DNA of 64,000 bases from a bacterium (GCA_027485645.1 JAIXQR010000004.1:53445-117444); one strand, 5' to 3'. Counted from the stretch's first letter, positions 34,672-44,120 are shown. A program made the numbers and translations. Notes: generated by a model from the letters alone, not told the origin.

Positions 34672-34877
34672 GAGAAGTAGAGCGCCTGACTGTCAAGTAG
34701 ATCCTTGCACGCATGAGACGAACTAAGCACCATGTTCGCGGCAAGCAGATTTTATTCTGGCTGCACTAGATGGCGTCAATTCCATGGTGTAATTTATATG
34801 TCTAAAGAATTACATATGCATCGATCCAATAAACTGTCCTCGATGGCTAGCGAGAAGCTTGGTAACAACACAGTACT

Positions 34878-35750
34878 TTAAATCAACATGGCCCGAAGCT
34901 CGTCGATGGTGAGAGGAGGATTCTTGCGGTGTAACATGGCATGACAGTTCGGACATACGGGTACTAGATCGTTTTTAGGGTCAATGATATACTCGTTGCC
35001 GATGGAGGACAGGGGTCTTAAGTGGTGTACATGAATATATCCTTTTCCAATATCTCCGTACTTTTCGTCAAATGATAGATCGCAGACGCTGCACCGACAA
35101 GTGTGGTGCTGAATGCAGGCATCCCGAGCTGTCCGACTCCGTTCATAAGCGTTCACAAAGACTTTGCAAACTGATCCCTCAAGCAGAGCAGGGTCAAGTA
35201 CTTCCTCATCAGGATAAATGTTATCTTCAAGGAACGACGTAAGTTTATAGCTGCCTTTTCCGTCGGCAAACTCAATCTCACCAGCATCGCGGAGCTGCTG
35301 GAGTGTCTGCCGAATTTTGGCCTGTACGTTCTTGTTATTTGGGAATTGACTAGCCAGAGTAGATTCGAACTCGTATGCATCATCCAACGTAAATACTTGT
35401 CCGGCTTTCCAACTTGACGTTACCAGTGATCGTAAAATATTCAACCAAGTGGCCTGCTCTTGTTCATTCAGCTTCTGCAAAATTGAATCTACGTTTTCAT
35501 TATCTCTCAGCCGATGAGAATACGCGGTCCAAATCGGCTCACAAACCGACTTTCCTGCGGAAAGGCCAGCCCCGGAATAGTTAGGGTCCACCGACTTAAA
35601 GTTCTGCAATCGCGCATAGACGCTTCCAAGTGACCGATCCAACCGTGCCGCGAGTTCCGCCAATTGTGGATTCTGTCGCGAGCACCGGGGCTCTCTCAGA
35701 TACAAGTCCAGAGCCAAGACCAACTCGGATTCGGTCCAATTGTTTGCCAT
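34878..35750 (-). CDS. HNH restriction-type endonuclease with winged-helix middle domain
   Basis: A 290-residue protein. The N terminus (WTESELVLALDLYL) resembles a short DNA-recognition domain. Residues about 120-170 (FTLDDAYEFESTLASQFP, VQAKIRQTLQQLRDAGEIEF) match the winged helix seen in Dam-replacing/DpnI-like restriction enzymes. Residues about 215-285 are an HNH nuclease: CSVC, HVHHLRPLS, DLVPVCPNCHAMLH. It is probably a modification-dependent or solitary restriction enzyme, since no methylase accompanies it. An inverted repeat lies 32 bp upstream of the start. Confidence 0.82.
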   Translation of the reverse strand: MANNWTESELVLALDLYLREPRCSRQNPQLAELAARLDRSLGSVYARLQNFKSVDPNYSGAGLSAGKSVCEPIWTAYSHRLRDNENVDSILQKLNEQEQATWLNILRSLVTSSWKAGQVFTLDDAYEFESTLASQFPNNKNVQAKIRQTLQQLRDAGEIEFADGKGSYKLTSFLEDNIYPDEEVLDPALLEGSVCKVFVNAYERSRTARDACIQHHTCRCSVCDLSFDEKYGDIGKGYIHVHHLRPLSSIGNEYIIDPKNDLVPVCPNCHAMLHRKNPPLTIDELRAMLI

Positions 35751-35781
35751 AGATACGATACGTTTCTGATCGAAATCGGTT

Positions 35782-35798
35782 GCATAGAGAATCTATGC
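35782..35798. promoter_or_regulatory. Inverted repeat upstream of the HNH endonuclease
   Basis: GCATAGA and TCTATGC form an exact 7-bp inverted repeat with 3-base spacer, 32 bp upstream of the endonuclease start. Its size suits a small dimeric repressor such as a C protein, but no such gene is nearby. The rest of 35799-36008 shows nothing recognisable apart from a short GGCTC/GAGCC hairpin. Confidence 0.45.
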
Positions 35799-36008
35799 CT
35801 ACCAAACCCCAAAATCCAGGTTGACTTTTCCCAATCATCGCGCCCTATAGATGGGGCCGAACCCCGCGAACAGAAAATTTATGTTTTCCGCGCGTAAGGG
35901 AGAAAGTATTAATAATAAATTTTTCGGCTCGACGAGCCAAGGGAAATCCGCCGTGCAAGAAACCCGTCCGAACCCGCAAAGACGGCCAGCCTGTGCGAAC
36001 GGGGAACC

Positions 36009-37409
36009 TTAAGCCAGGATCCCCTTGACGATGTTTCCGTGGACGTCAGTCAGGCGATAGTTTCTGCCGCCGTGGAAGTACGTGAGCTTGGTGTGGTCGA
36101 TACCGAGCAAATGGAGCATCGTGGCGTGGAGGTCGTGGATGTGGACCTTGTCCTTCACCGCGAAGAAGCCATAGTCGTCGGTAGCGCCATATTTGATCCC
36201 GGCTTTGACTCCGCCGCCGGCGAGGATGGTGGTGAATCCGTGGGGGTTATGATCGCGGCCGTCGGTGCCTTGGGCAACGGGGGTTCGTCCGAATTCGCCG
36301 CTGATGACGACAAGGGTGTCCTTCAGCATCCCGCGAGACTTCAGGTCTTTGATGAGGCCAGCAATCGGTTTGTCAACCTCTTTCGCATTGCTCTCATGTT
36401 CCTTGCGGAGGGCGTCATGTTGGTCCCATTTGTAGGAGTGAGTGACTTGAACGAACCTCACTCCCTTCTCGCTAAAGCGGCGGGCCAGGAGGCATTGGTG
36501 ACCAAAGTTGCGGGTTTTGGGGTCGTCTAGGCCGTAAAGCTTCTTGGTCTCCTCCGACTCTCCGGCGATTTCTTGCAGCTCCGGGGCGGCGAGCTGCATT
36601 CGGAAGGCGAGTTCGTAGGAGTTGATTCGGCCCTCCAGCGCAGGATCGGGACCGAGGTGACTCAGCTGATCCAGACCCATTTTGCGCATCAGTTCGATCT
36701 CGAGCCGTTGCGCCTCAGCCGGGGTTTCGTCGTTGTGGATGAACGGAATTCGGGCATTCGGCGCCTCGATTCCCGCGTTTCCGATCGGGGTTCCTTGGGT
36801 GTAGGCAGGGAGGAACGCCGAGCTCCAGTTGTTCACTCCGCCATGGCCCAGCGTCGGACAGATCGTGAGGAATCCGGGAAGATTCTGGTTTTCCGTACCC
36901 AGCCCATAGGTGACCCAGGAGCCCATGGAAGGGCGGACGAACGTGTCGGAGCCGGTATGGAGTTCCAACAGCGCCGCACCGTGGCGGGAGTTCGAGCCAT
37001 ACATCGAATTGATGAAACAGAGGTCATCAACGCAGCTTCCGACGTGCGGGAAAAGGTCGCTAACTTCGATTCCGCTTTCGCCATAGTGCTTGAACTCCCA
37101 AGGGCTTTTGAGCAGGTTGCCGGTCGGCGAGGAGACAATGCGCGGCATCTCGCCGGTGAACGGCTTGCCGTGATCTCGGGTGAGTAGCGGTTTGGGATCA
37201 AACGTATCCACCTGCGAAGGGCCGCCGTGGAGGAATACGAAGATGACTCTCTTTGCCCGAGCCGGGTACATCGGCGACTTCGGCGCAAGGGGATTCTTCG
37301 ACTGCGCGCTGGCCTCGTTCGCTAGTAGACCAAGAAACGCCAGGTTTCCGAAGCCAAGGGCACTGGCCCGCAGTAGTTCGCGTCTGGAAAGTTGATCGCT
37401 ATTCCACAT
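36009..37409 (-). CDS. DUF1501 domain protein, Tat-exported
   Basis: A 466-residue sulfatase-fold protein of the DUF1501 family, common in Planctomycetota and relatives. A Tat signal (SRRELLRASALGFGNLAFLG) starts the protein from the ATG at 37409; a longer frame adds only residues lacking a signal. Visible stretches are VIFVFLHGGPSQVDTFDP, GSNSRHGAALLELHTG, FGHQCLLARRFSEKGVRFVQV, VVISGEFGRTPVAQ and DLHATMLHLLGIDH. Function is undefined, probably linked to polysaccharide or sulfated compounds. Its start overlaps the end of the PSD1 gene by 11 bp, a standard pair. Confidence 0.92.
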   Translation of the reverse strand: MWNSDQLSRRELLRASALGFGNLAFLGLLANEASAQSKNPLAPKSPMYPARAKRVIFVFLHGGPSQVDTFDPKPLLTRDHGKPFTGEMPRIVSSPTGNLLKSPWEFKHYGESGIEVSDLFPHVGSCVDDLCFINSMYGSNSRHGAALLELHTGSDTFVRPSMGSWVTYGLGTENQNLPGFLTICPTLGHGGVNNWSSAFLPAYTQGTPIGNAGIEAPNARIPFIHNDETPAEAQRLEIELMRKMGLDQLSHLGPDPALEGRINSYELAFRMQLAAPELQEIAGESEETKKLYGLDDPKTRNFGHQCLLARRFSEKGVRFVQVTHSYKWDQHDALRKEHESNAKEVDKPIAGLIKDLKSRGMLKDTLVVISGEFGRTPVAQGTDGRDHNPHGFTTILAGGGVKAGIKYGATDDYGFFAVKDKVHIHDLHATMLHLLGIDHTKLTYFHGGRNYRLTDVHGNIVKGILA

Positions 37410-39948
37410 AAATAAACTCGTTTGATCCGATAAAGGTCTTGCAGAGACTTTGCCAAGCACTCAGCTTGGGTTCATTTGCCTTGGCATAGGCTTGCTCAAA
37501 TTTTGAGAGGTAGCTCAGAGACCGAACGATCTCGTTTGGCTTCGCGGGGCGGCCGAAGCAGGTGCGGAACAGCGACTGGATTCTTGCCTTGTCGTCGATG
37601 TCCTTTCGAGCAAGGAGGTTAGTAGCCTGCGCCTTTGTCGCCGTCAATACAACCTTTCCGTTAAGCATGAAGAGAGCTTGCGGAGCCACGGTGGTGCTGG
37701 CCCGATCTCCGTTCATCACCGTCGGGTCGCCAAAGTCAAACGCGGTGTAGACATCGTAAATATTGGCGCGAATGACCGGGAGATAAACCGCTCGGCGTGG
37801 ACTGTCGTACTGGATAGGGTTTGCACTTTGGTCGTTAGTGACGTACGCCCGCGGCGGAAGATTCATCATCGTTCCACCCATTTTCCGGTCCAGCATCCCA
37901 GATACAAAGAAGATGCTGTCTCGAATGGCTTCCGCTTCGAGGCGACGCCGATTGAAGCGCCAAAGGTACCGATTCTCGGGGTCCAGGTTAGCAAACTTCG
38001 CGTTGTACTGAGTGCTCATTTGGTACGTACTGGTCAGCATAATCCGCTTTTGAAACCGCTTGAGACTCCAGTTATCTTCAGTGACAAAGCTCTTGGCCAG
38101 CCAATCCAGAAGTTCAGGATGGGTCGGCAGATTGCCGAGAATTCCAAAGTTGTCTACCGAACCTACGAGACCTTTGCCAAATTTCCAGCGCCAAACTCGG
38201 TTCACAAACACCCGGGCGGTAAGCGGATTCTTCGGGCTTGCAATCCAGTTGGCAAGCTCTAACCGACCGCTCTTGTCCTTTGGAATAACTACTGGAGCGT
38301 TGGTCGACATGATTGCCGGTACACCTCGAGTTGTCTTCTCGCCAAGGGTCAGGTAGCTGCCGCGGACGTGAACCGGAAGGTCTTTTGCTGGCGCCTCGCT
38401 AACCGCCATAGCTCGAGGAATCGTTGGTTTGGAGTCGTTCAGCTGCTTGATTTCGTCATTCAAAGCCTTGAGTTCTGCAACTTTCGGAGCCGGGAAAAGG
38501 TGATCTGCATTCTCGGGCAATTCCAACTTAACGGCCGCACCCGACTTAACTTGCGCCGCAACGCCAGCTACAACTTCCTTGATGAGTCCCTTCGGAGTCT
38601 GTGCATCGCCTTGTTCGCTCACCGATGGCCCAGAATTTTTCGATTTCTCAGCCTCAATCAGAAGCTTGGCGGCGGAAATATAAGCTTCCTTTTCGAGCTC
38701 AATCTTCGCCAGAAGTTCGGCGCGCTCTTTCTGCCGAATTTTGTCCCGCACTTCGGACTTCTCTTTAAGGCTTTGTTCTACTTTCTTAAGCCGCTCTTGC
38801 TGCTCCTTTGGCCCGAGCATGCGCTCCTGCCATTCAGCAACAACCGTGAACTTGTCCATCGTCTTAGTCGACTTAAAGATGCTAGCGAGGGAGTAGTAGT
38901 CTTTGGCCGAAATCGGATCAAACTTGTGATCGTGGCATCTCGCACACCCAACCGTCATCGCCAGCATTCCTTTGCTTAAGGTGTCTACTTGCTCGTCAAT
39001 GATGTCGAGTTCCTGCTTTTGCGGATCGTCTTCCGCAAGCATTTTCCCGCCCAGTGCGAGGTATCCGGTCGCAACTACCTGGCTATCGCCCGCTCCGGGT
39101 AATAGGTCTCCTGCGACCTGTTCCCGCATAAATCTATTGATCGGCATATCCTGATTGATTGCGCCAATCACCCAGTCTCGGTATCTCCATGCATTGACAT
39201 AGACCAAGTTTTCATCGAGTCCGTTGGAGTCGGAGTACCGCGCAACATCCAGCCAGTGACGGCCCCATCGCTCACCGTACGCCGTCGACGCAAGAAGCCG
39301 GTCGAGAACCTTCTCAAAGGCATTCGGTGATTTGTCGGCGGTAAACGCATCGATTTCCGAAGGCGTTGGCGGAAGACCAGTGAGATCGAGGGTCGCTCGC
39401 CGAATCAACGTCGTTTTGTCAGCGGCTGGCGCGGGTTTGAGTCCCTTTTCCTCGAGCTTGGCGAGAACAAACAAGTCAAGTGGCGACTTCGCCCAGGACG
39501 TATTCTTTACTTTGGGCAGACTCGGAACCGTCGGGGGAACGAACGCCCAAAATCGCTGCTTCGTCTTGACCGCTACCTTCGCCGGCCAAGGTCCGCCAGC
39601 TTTGCCCCATGCGGCAACAGCGGCAATATCCTGCGCCCCCATCTTTCCACCCGGCGGCATCTTGGTTGCCCCGTGGTACTCAACCGCCGCGGCAACTTTT
39701 TTCGCCATCGCGGGCGAGATTGGCCGATCCAGCCGAAGCCCGGCAATCTGCTGCTTGTCACCATGACAAGCAATGCACTTCGAAATGAAGACCGGTCGAA
39801 CTTTGGATTCAAAATGCGCCGCTTGCGTGGGCGTGGCGGTGACCGGTCCGCTCTGAGTCGTCGCGGCCACGGTAGCGTAGATTGCCGTAAGCCATGCAAC
39901 CGCAGAAACACTCCACTGAAGGGTTCGATTCTTTGGCTCAGCCGACAT
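37399..39948 (-). CDS. PSD1 and planctomycete cytochrome c domain protein
   Basis: An 849-residue exported protein with the order: signal/anchor helix, PSCyt1 cytochrome-like domain with the heme motif CIACHG (Cys58, Cys61, His62), DUF1549 (FVLAKLEEKGLKPAP through HWLDVARYSDSNG and CARCHDHKFDP), a lysine/glutamate-rich coiled coil near 385-440, and DUF1553 (WIASPKNPLTARVFVNRVW and LWRFNRRRLEAEAIRD). A second CxxCH (CARCH) sits in DUF1549. It always pairs with DUF1501 genes, as here. Role unknown, probably redox-linked degradation at the membrane. Confidence 0.94.
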   Translation of the reverse strand: MSAEPKNRTLQWSVSAVAWLTAIYATVAATTQSGPVTATPTQAAHFESKVRPVFISKCIACHGDKQQIAGLRLDRPISPAMAKKVAAAVEYHGATKMPPGGKMGAQDIAAVAAWGKAGGPWPAKVAVKTKQRFWAFVPPTVPSLPKVKNTSWAKSPLDLFVLAKLEEKGLKPAPAADKTTLIRRATLDLTGLPPTPSEIDAFTADKSPNAFEKVLDRLLASTAYGERWGRHWLDVARYSDSNGLDENLVYVNAWRYRDWVIGAINQDMPINRFMREQVAGDLLPGAGDSQVVATGYLALGGKMLAEDDPQKQELDIIDEQVDTLSKGMLAMTVGCARCHDHKFDPISAKDYYSLASIFKSTKTMDKFTVVAEWQERMLGPKEQQERLKKVEQSLKEKSEVRDKIRQKERAELLAKIELEKEAYISAAKLLIEAEKSKNSGPSVSEQGDAQTPKGLIKEVVAGVAAQVKSGAAVKLELPENADHLFPAPKVAELKALNDEIKQLNDSKPTIPRAMAVSEAPAKDLPVHVRGSYLTLGEKTTRGVPAIMSTNAPVVIPKDKSGRLELANWIASPKNPLTARVFVNRVWRWKFGKGLVGSVDNFGILGNLPTHPELLDWLAKSFVTEDNWSLKRFQKRIMLTSTYQMSTQYNAKFANLDPENRYLWRFNRRRLEAEAIRDSIFFVSGMLDRKMGGTMMNLPPRAYVTNDQSANPIQYDSPRRAVYLPVIRANIYDVYTAFDFGDPTVMNGDRASTTVAPQALFMLNGKVVLTATKAQATNLLARKDIDDKARIQSLFRTCFGRPAKPNEIVRSLSYLSKFEQAYAKANEPKLSAWQSLCKTFIGSNEFIYVE

Positions 39949-40099
39949 GCGCGGATTATACTAACGAATAGCGGTCGAAGAAGCGCCTGTCCAGGTGCTT
40001 CTGCTTTCCCGAGCGGGATTTGGAGCGGCTATCGTTTTCGACGCAATCGGGACACTCGTACGAGACGTTAATCCTTCAACCACGATTTTTGGAATTTGG

Positions 40100-40172
40100 T
40101 GGAGATAAGGGGATTCGAACCCCTGACCTCTGCAGTGCGATTGCAGCGCTCTACCAACTGAGCTATATCCCC
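40100..40172 (-). tRNA. tRNA-Ala (anticodon CGC)
   Basis: The minus strand folds as a full cloverleaf of 73 nt: acceptor GGGGATA with TATCTCC, D arm GCTC...GAGC, anticodon stem CTGCA/TGCAG with loop ATCGCAC (anticodon CGC, reading GCG), T arm AGGGG-TTCGAAT-CCCCT, discriminator A. The G3-U70 pair, the alanine identity element, is present. CCA is not encoded. Confidence 0.95.
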
Positions 40173-40194
40173 ACGGGTGGGAAAGAGAGTGTAC

Positions 40195-40926
40195 CTAGCA
40201 GGGTTTTCGGGCTACGGCCACCACGCTGCTGCCCCAGGGGAGGGCGGTGCCTTTCCAAATCAGGCCCGCTTCTTTTTGCAGCAGCCAAATGAGCAGGCGA
40301 TTTAGCCAAGGCGGAACCGTCGGAAGGGAAGCCGCCGCCGGGCCGGGGCGGAAGCGTTCGAGTACGCGGGACAGCACGACCAACGGGAAGAGCAAGAAGA
40401 CGGCGTAAGACAAAACCTCCGGCGAGAAGCCGGCCGACGATAGGCAAGAACGAACCTCCGACCGGGTGTACCGCCGGAAGTGGTGCAAGGCGACATCATG
40501 CTTGCTCCAGAGCGACCGAAACGCCGGAACGCTCAGCACCAAAATTCCGCCGGGTCGGAGCACCCGAAACGCTTCGCGGTAAGCCGCCTCGTGGTCTTCG
40601 ATGTGCTCAAAAATGTCCAGCGCGATGATTGCTTCGAACGACTCATCCGCAAACGGAATTGCCGTGCCGTCACCCTGAACGACCTCGTTGATCCCGCGTT
40701 CAAACGAGTAACGCAGCGCGAACTCGCTCATGTCGAGGCCGGTCACGGAGTTGGCAAACTTGGCGGTCTCCGCCATCACCACCCCGGTGCCACAACCGAG
40801 GTCCAGGACATCCAAAGGGCCAGCTTTGAACTCGGAAACCAGCTTCAGCGCGAGCTCGCGGCGACCGACGAACCACCAATACTCGTCCTCCAGACGGCGC
40901 ATTTTGTCGTATTCGCCGGGATTCAT
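40195..40926 (-). CDS. Class I SAM-dependent methyltransferase
   Basis: A 243-residue Methyltransf_11-type protein. Motif I is VLDLGCGTGVVM (residues 39-50), then GLDMSEFAL, DGTAIPFADESFEAIIALDIFEHI and the post-motif LRPGGILVLSVPAF. A C-terminal hydrophobic stretch (YAVFLLFPLVVLSRVL) suggests membrane contact, as in methyltransferases linked to lipid-bound glycans. It starts 4 bp after a dolichyl-phosphate glucosyltransferase-like gene and is likely co-transcribed with it. An upstream in-frame start overlapping that gene is not supported. Confidence 0.88.
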   Translation of the reverse strand: MNPGEYDKMRRLEDEYWWFVGRRELALKLVSEFKAGPLDVLDLGCGTGVVMAETAKFANSVTGLDMSEFALRYSFERGINEVVQGDGTAIPFADESFEAIIALDIFEHIEDHEAAYREAFRVLRPGGILVLSVPAFRSLWSKHDVALHHFRRYTRSEVRSCLSSAGFSPEVLSYAVFLLFPLVVLSRVLERFRPGPAAASLPTVPPWLNRLLIWLLQKEAGLIWKGTALPWGSSVVAVARKPC

Positions 40927-40930
40927 GAGC

Positions 40931-41665
40931 TTAGTTTTTGGCCAGTCGGCGGGCCTTGCCCATGAGCCGCAGCTTGAAAAGATCGCGGAAAACACGCGGA
41001 TAGTCGCGCCAAATGTTGACCTTGCTGCCTTCCTGGTTCATCCACCGGATCGGCACCTCGGCCACCTGATAACCCAGGTCTCGAGCGATCATCAGCGCCT
41101 CGAAATCGAAACTGAAACCATCCAGCTTGCAGCGCGAAAAGATGTCGGCATTCGACTTCGCGTTAAACATTTTGAACCCGCACTGGGTGTCTCGAATGCC
41201 CGGAACGGCGACGATCTGAATCAGTTTGTTCGCCATCCGACCAAGGGCCTCTCGGTAAAAAGGCTGCCGCACTTCGAGGTTGCTATCCCGCAAAGGACGA
41301 CTTCCAATCGCGACATCAAACCCAGCTTCCAACTTCGGCAAGAGCTTCTCGGTCTCTTCCTGGGGCGTCGCCAAGTCGGCGTCGCAAAACAGAACGTACT
41401 GCCCCCGAGCCTGCAGCATCCCGGTCCGAACCACGTACCCTTTGCCCCGGTTTGGCTGGCTATCGACTACGCGGAATCGGGAGTCCTTCGCGGCGAAAGC
41501 CTGGGCCAGCGCCACCGTGCCGTCTTTGCTGCCATCGCTCATCACGATGACTTCAAAGGTGTAAGACTGCGCTCCGTAATACTCCTGCAGCCGGGCCAAG
41601 GTGCGCGGTAGGCGGTCCTCCTCGTTATAAGCGGGAATGACCACGCTCAAGAACACTTCGGTCAA
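40931..41665 (-). CDS. GT2 glycosyltransferase, dolichyl-phosphate glucosyltransferase-like
   Basis: A 244-residue GT-A enzyme of family 2. It shows the N-terminal VVIPAYNEEDRL, the nucleotide-binding SDGSKDGT, the DxD-type FCDADLATP and the later FGFKMF-like CGFKMFNAKS with FDFEALMIARDLGY, characteristic of polyprenyl-phosphate hexose synthases. It probably transfers a sugar to a lipid carrier at the inner membrane. No membrane segments are seen. It forms a pair with the downstream methyltransferase. Confidence 0.9.
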   Translation of the reverse strand: MTEVFLSVVIPAYNEEDRLPRTLARLQEYYGAQSYTFEVIVMSDGSKDGTVALAQAFAAKDSRFRVVDSQPNRGKGYVVRTGMLQARGQYVLFCDADLATPQEETEKLLPKLEAGFDVAIGSRPLRDSNLEVRQPFYREALGRMANKLIQIVAVPGIRDTQCGFKMFNAKSNADIFSRCKLDGFSFDFEALMIARDLGYQVAEVPIRWMNQEGSKVNIWRDYPRVFRDLFKLRLMGKARRLAKN

Positions 41666-41716
41666 GGTTTCGGGAGTGTACCGGCGAGCCGCAAAATAGA
41701 GAGGCGGACAAGATTA

Positions 41717-41738
41717 AGGCGCCCGGGGGAGGGCGCCT
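41717..41738. terminator. Hairpin, possible weak terminator
   Basis: An exact 8-bp stem, AGGCGCCC and GGGCGCCT, with a 6-base loop lies downstream of the small minus-strand frame and upstream of the glycosyltransferase gene. A short T-containing tail exists only on the minus strand. Confidence 0.4.
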
Positions 41739-41837
41739 GCTTATGAGGGAGTATGGAGGAACATGTGAGTCGCTTTCGCTTCTCACATCTGTCTGACGGC
41801 AGGGCCGCAAAGAGGTTTCGTCCTTTTTACGGGACGG

Positions 41838-41966
41838 CTATTTCTTGTTGTCTTCCACCTGGTGGGGTACCGGCTTCTTCCCGGCCAGCCAGCCGAAAAC
41901 CTGCAAATGCGGCGGAGTCGGAGCTGGTTTGGACTTCTCAATCGGAAGCGCTTTCTTCTTGGCCAT
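41838..41966 (-). CDS. Possible 42-residue basic protein
   Basis: A short frame beginning MAKKKALPIEKSKPAP and ending QVEDNKK, with Lys and Pro rich ends and a central LQVFGWLAGKK. It lacks a clear ribosome site. Its composition is protein-like and it is the only candidate in the 41666-42069 gap, but a small frame of this size may arise by chance. Confidence 0.3.
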   Translation of the reverse strand: MAKKKALPIEKSKPAPTPPHLQVFGWLAGKKPVPHQVEDNKK

Positions 41967-42069
41967 GGCGATATCGTAACTCTTGGTCCTGGCGGAGAAA
42001 AGTCAAATAGGCCGGTTTGCTCACGAAATCCTCATCGCCAACCCGCAGCATGTTGCGCAGGAGAAAAGA

Positions 42070-43590
42070 ATGATCAACACCTTGTTACTCATGTGTGCAC
42101 TTTCGGCAAAGGACGAAGCGGTGGCCAATCTGGTCCCGAACGGCTCCTTCGATCTGGCCAACGCGGCAAAAACCGCTCCGACCGGATTCGAGCTTTCGGG
42201 GCAGGCCGAATACCTCTTTGCGGGCTACCAAGACGAGATCGCCTCGGCTGGCATCGCGTTCAATTCCAGCAAACCCGCCGGAAAAGTCTCCGCGACGGTA
42301 ACAGGTCTAGATCAATCCAAAGGCAAGTGGATCCGTTTCGCCTTCCGCGGAATGGCCGAGGATGGATTTAACGTCGAGAAGGACGCGCTGATCATGAAGA
42401 TCGCGTTCATGTCGAAAGGCGGCACGAACCAGCTTGATACCGCCGAGCGCTTCATTTACCGCGAACTGACCAAGGCCCGCGCTGACCTTGCGGTGAACGG
42501 AAAGGAAGGGAAGCAGGGAGCCGAGGCTTGGCGGACCTACGACTTCGAAGAGCTTCTGCCGTTCGCCGAAGTCGATTCCGTGAAGATCTCCATCGAGTTC
42601 AAAAACGGGGCTTCGAAGGAAAAGAAGGGCTCGTACTTCTTCGTCGACGATTTCGAGCTCACGCAATACTCGCGGTCGCTGCGTGGACTGAAAGAGCCGA
42701 AGGCCAAGCCAAACGATCCGAAGGCCCCGGACCCCGAAAATCTGGTGCATCTCGGCGGAAGGTGGTACTTCCAAGCCAAGCCAGGCCAGAATGTCGCACC
42801 AAGTGCGACCGCGCCGCTAAAAGTGGATTACCGAAACGCAGACCGTTTGTTCTATAAAGCCGGTCGGTGGGAGACCCCGTTCCTCGGTGCCATGACATCG
42901 TGGCTCAAGCCTGGATTCCTGGATGCTAAAGGGGAACTGGTCAAGGAAGCCAGGTTTGTTCCAGACAACGTCGTGCTCACGTTCGATGGCTCTAGCACCT
43001 TCCGTTTCGCGAACCGAAACGTGCCAAACCACCCAACGGCCAAGTTCCCGGACACTTACGGAACTCAGGGGTACGACCCGAACTACATTCAGGAATTCCC
43101 TGGAAACTTCCGCCTAGCCATTGAGCCGAAGATGAACCCAAGCGCGGTGCCGATGACGCAAGACAATCGAAACCGAGCGCTCCCAATGGGGCCAGTTGGC
43201 CTTGCGGTGAATGGTGTGGTCTTCTTTAACCCGTTCGACGGCAACATGGAATGGGCGGTCGACCTGATGGATCGCTGCTGCGGCCACCCGGCGCCGAACT
43301 ACCAGTACCACTATCACAAGTATCCGATTTGCGTAAACACGCCGTTCGCGGATAACGGAGACGAGCACTCGCCGATCATCGGATTTGGCTTCGATGGAAT
43401 TCCCGTCTATGGCCCTTACGAAGGCGATGGCATCATGGCGAAGGACTCAAAGACAAATCCGCTGAACGGCTTCAACGCTCATGAGGATGCGGAGCGAGGC
43501 GTTCACTATCACGTGACTCCCGGCAAGTTCCCGTTCATCATCGGCGGCTACGTCGGTCAAGTGACCATGCGGCGCGGCCCAGGCGGCTAG
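42070..43590 (+). CDS. YHYH domain protein, exported
   Basis: A 506-residue protein. A short hydrophobic start is followed by a carbohydrate-binding-like beta domain (PNGSFDLANAAKTAPTGF to VDDFELTQY, residues about 20-205). The C-terminal half has the YHYH signature NYQYHYHKYPIC, then SPIIGFGFDGIPVYGPY and GVHYHVTPGKFPFIIGGYVG. YHYH proteins are secreted, with His clusters that may bind metal; their activity is unknown. The ATG at 42070 has an AGGAG 7 bases upstream. Its stop overlaps the convergent HD gene by 4 bases. Confidence 0.85.
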   Translation: MINTLLLMCALSAKDEAVANLVPNGSFDLANAAKTAPTGFELSGQAEYLFAGYQDEIASAGIAFNSSKPAGKVSATVTGLDQSKGKWIRFAFRGMAEDGFNVEKDALIMKIAFMSKGGTNQLDTAERFIYRELTKARADLAVNGKEGKQGAEAWRTYDFEELLPFAEVDSVKISIEFKNGASKEKKGSYFFVDDFELTQYSRSLRGLKEPKAKPNDPKAPDPENLVHLGGRWYFQAKPGQNVAPSATAPLKVDYRNADRLFYKAGRWETPFLGAMTSWLKPGFLDAKGELVKEARFVPDNVVLTFDGSSTFRFANRNVPNHPTAKFPDTYGTQGYDPNYIQEFPGNFRLAIEPKMNPSAVPMTQDNRNRALPMGPVGLAVNGVVFFNPFDGNMEWAVDLMDRCCGHPAPNYQYHYHKYPICVNTPFADNGDEHSPIIGFGFDGIPVYGPYEGDGIMAKDSKTNPLNGFNAHEDAERGVHYHVTPGKFPFIIGGYVGQVTMRRGPGG

Positions 43591-44120
43591 CTGATCTCGG
43601 CCCGAACCGCGCGCCACAGGGGCGGATTAACGGATTCTGGAATGATTTCCAGAATCCGTTCGGTTTGGGCTTGGTAACGCTTCAGTCGCTTTTCAGACCG
43701 CGTAAGTTTCGCTTCGCGAAGGTTGGAAGGCCGATCCGCAAGCTTCACCATCTGCGCCTCCGGGCTCATTTGCTTGATCTCTTCTAGGAACCGTGCCGTG
43801 CGGAGTTCGTAAATCTCGTCTTTGCTTAACCCGGCGACTTCGGCTTCAGTTGGCTCGTCTCGGGTGACTTGCCGCACCAACTCTGCCGTCCGCTCACCGA
43901 AGAGTTCCGCGAGTTCTTCCAAAGTTGTGGTCGTTTCTTCGAGCAAGTCGTGCAGCACTGCCGCAAGGAGGATCGCCTCATCCGTGACCTTTCCGACGTG
44001 GCGGAGGTTCAGGAGGACTTCAACCGGGTGCGTGATGTATGGCATTTGCGACTCGCCATCGCGCCATTGGCCCTCATGCCGTTCGGCAGCGAAGCGGATG
44101 GCGGTGTCGAGTTTGCTCAC
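43587..44120 (-). CDS. HD domain hydrolase (small alarmone hydrolase-like)
   Basis: A 177-residue protein resembling the HD hydrolase domain of SpoT and stand-alone MESH1-like enzymes, which remove the 3' pyrophosphate of ppGpp. Motifs are AAERHEGQWRDG, YITHPVEVLL (His31), AAVLHDLLEET (His57, Asp58, Glu61) and MVKLADRPSNL. The family usually has HDTVEDT; here it is HDLLEET. It overlaps the araD-like gene by 4 bases (ATGA), placing it last in a minus-strand operon. Confidence 0.8.
   Translation of the reverse strand: MSKLDTAIRFAAERHEGQWRDGESQMPYITHPVEVLLNLRHVGKVTDEAILLAAVLHDLLEETTTTLEELAELFGERTAELVRQVTRDEPTEAEVAGLSKDEIYELRTARFLEEIKQMSPEAQMVKLADRPSNLREAKLTRSEKRLKRYQAQTERILEIIPESVNPPLWRAVRAEIS

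Noticed and set aside
33691..35750. A complete restriction-modification system
   Set aside because: Both proteins look like nucleases, and no methylase motif (such as DPPY or the PCQ loop) appears in neighbouring frames.
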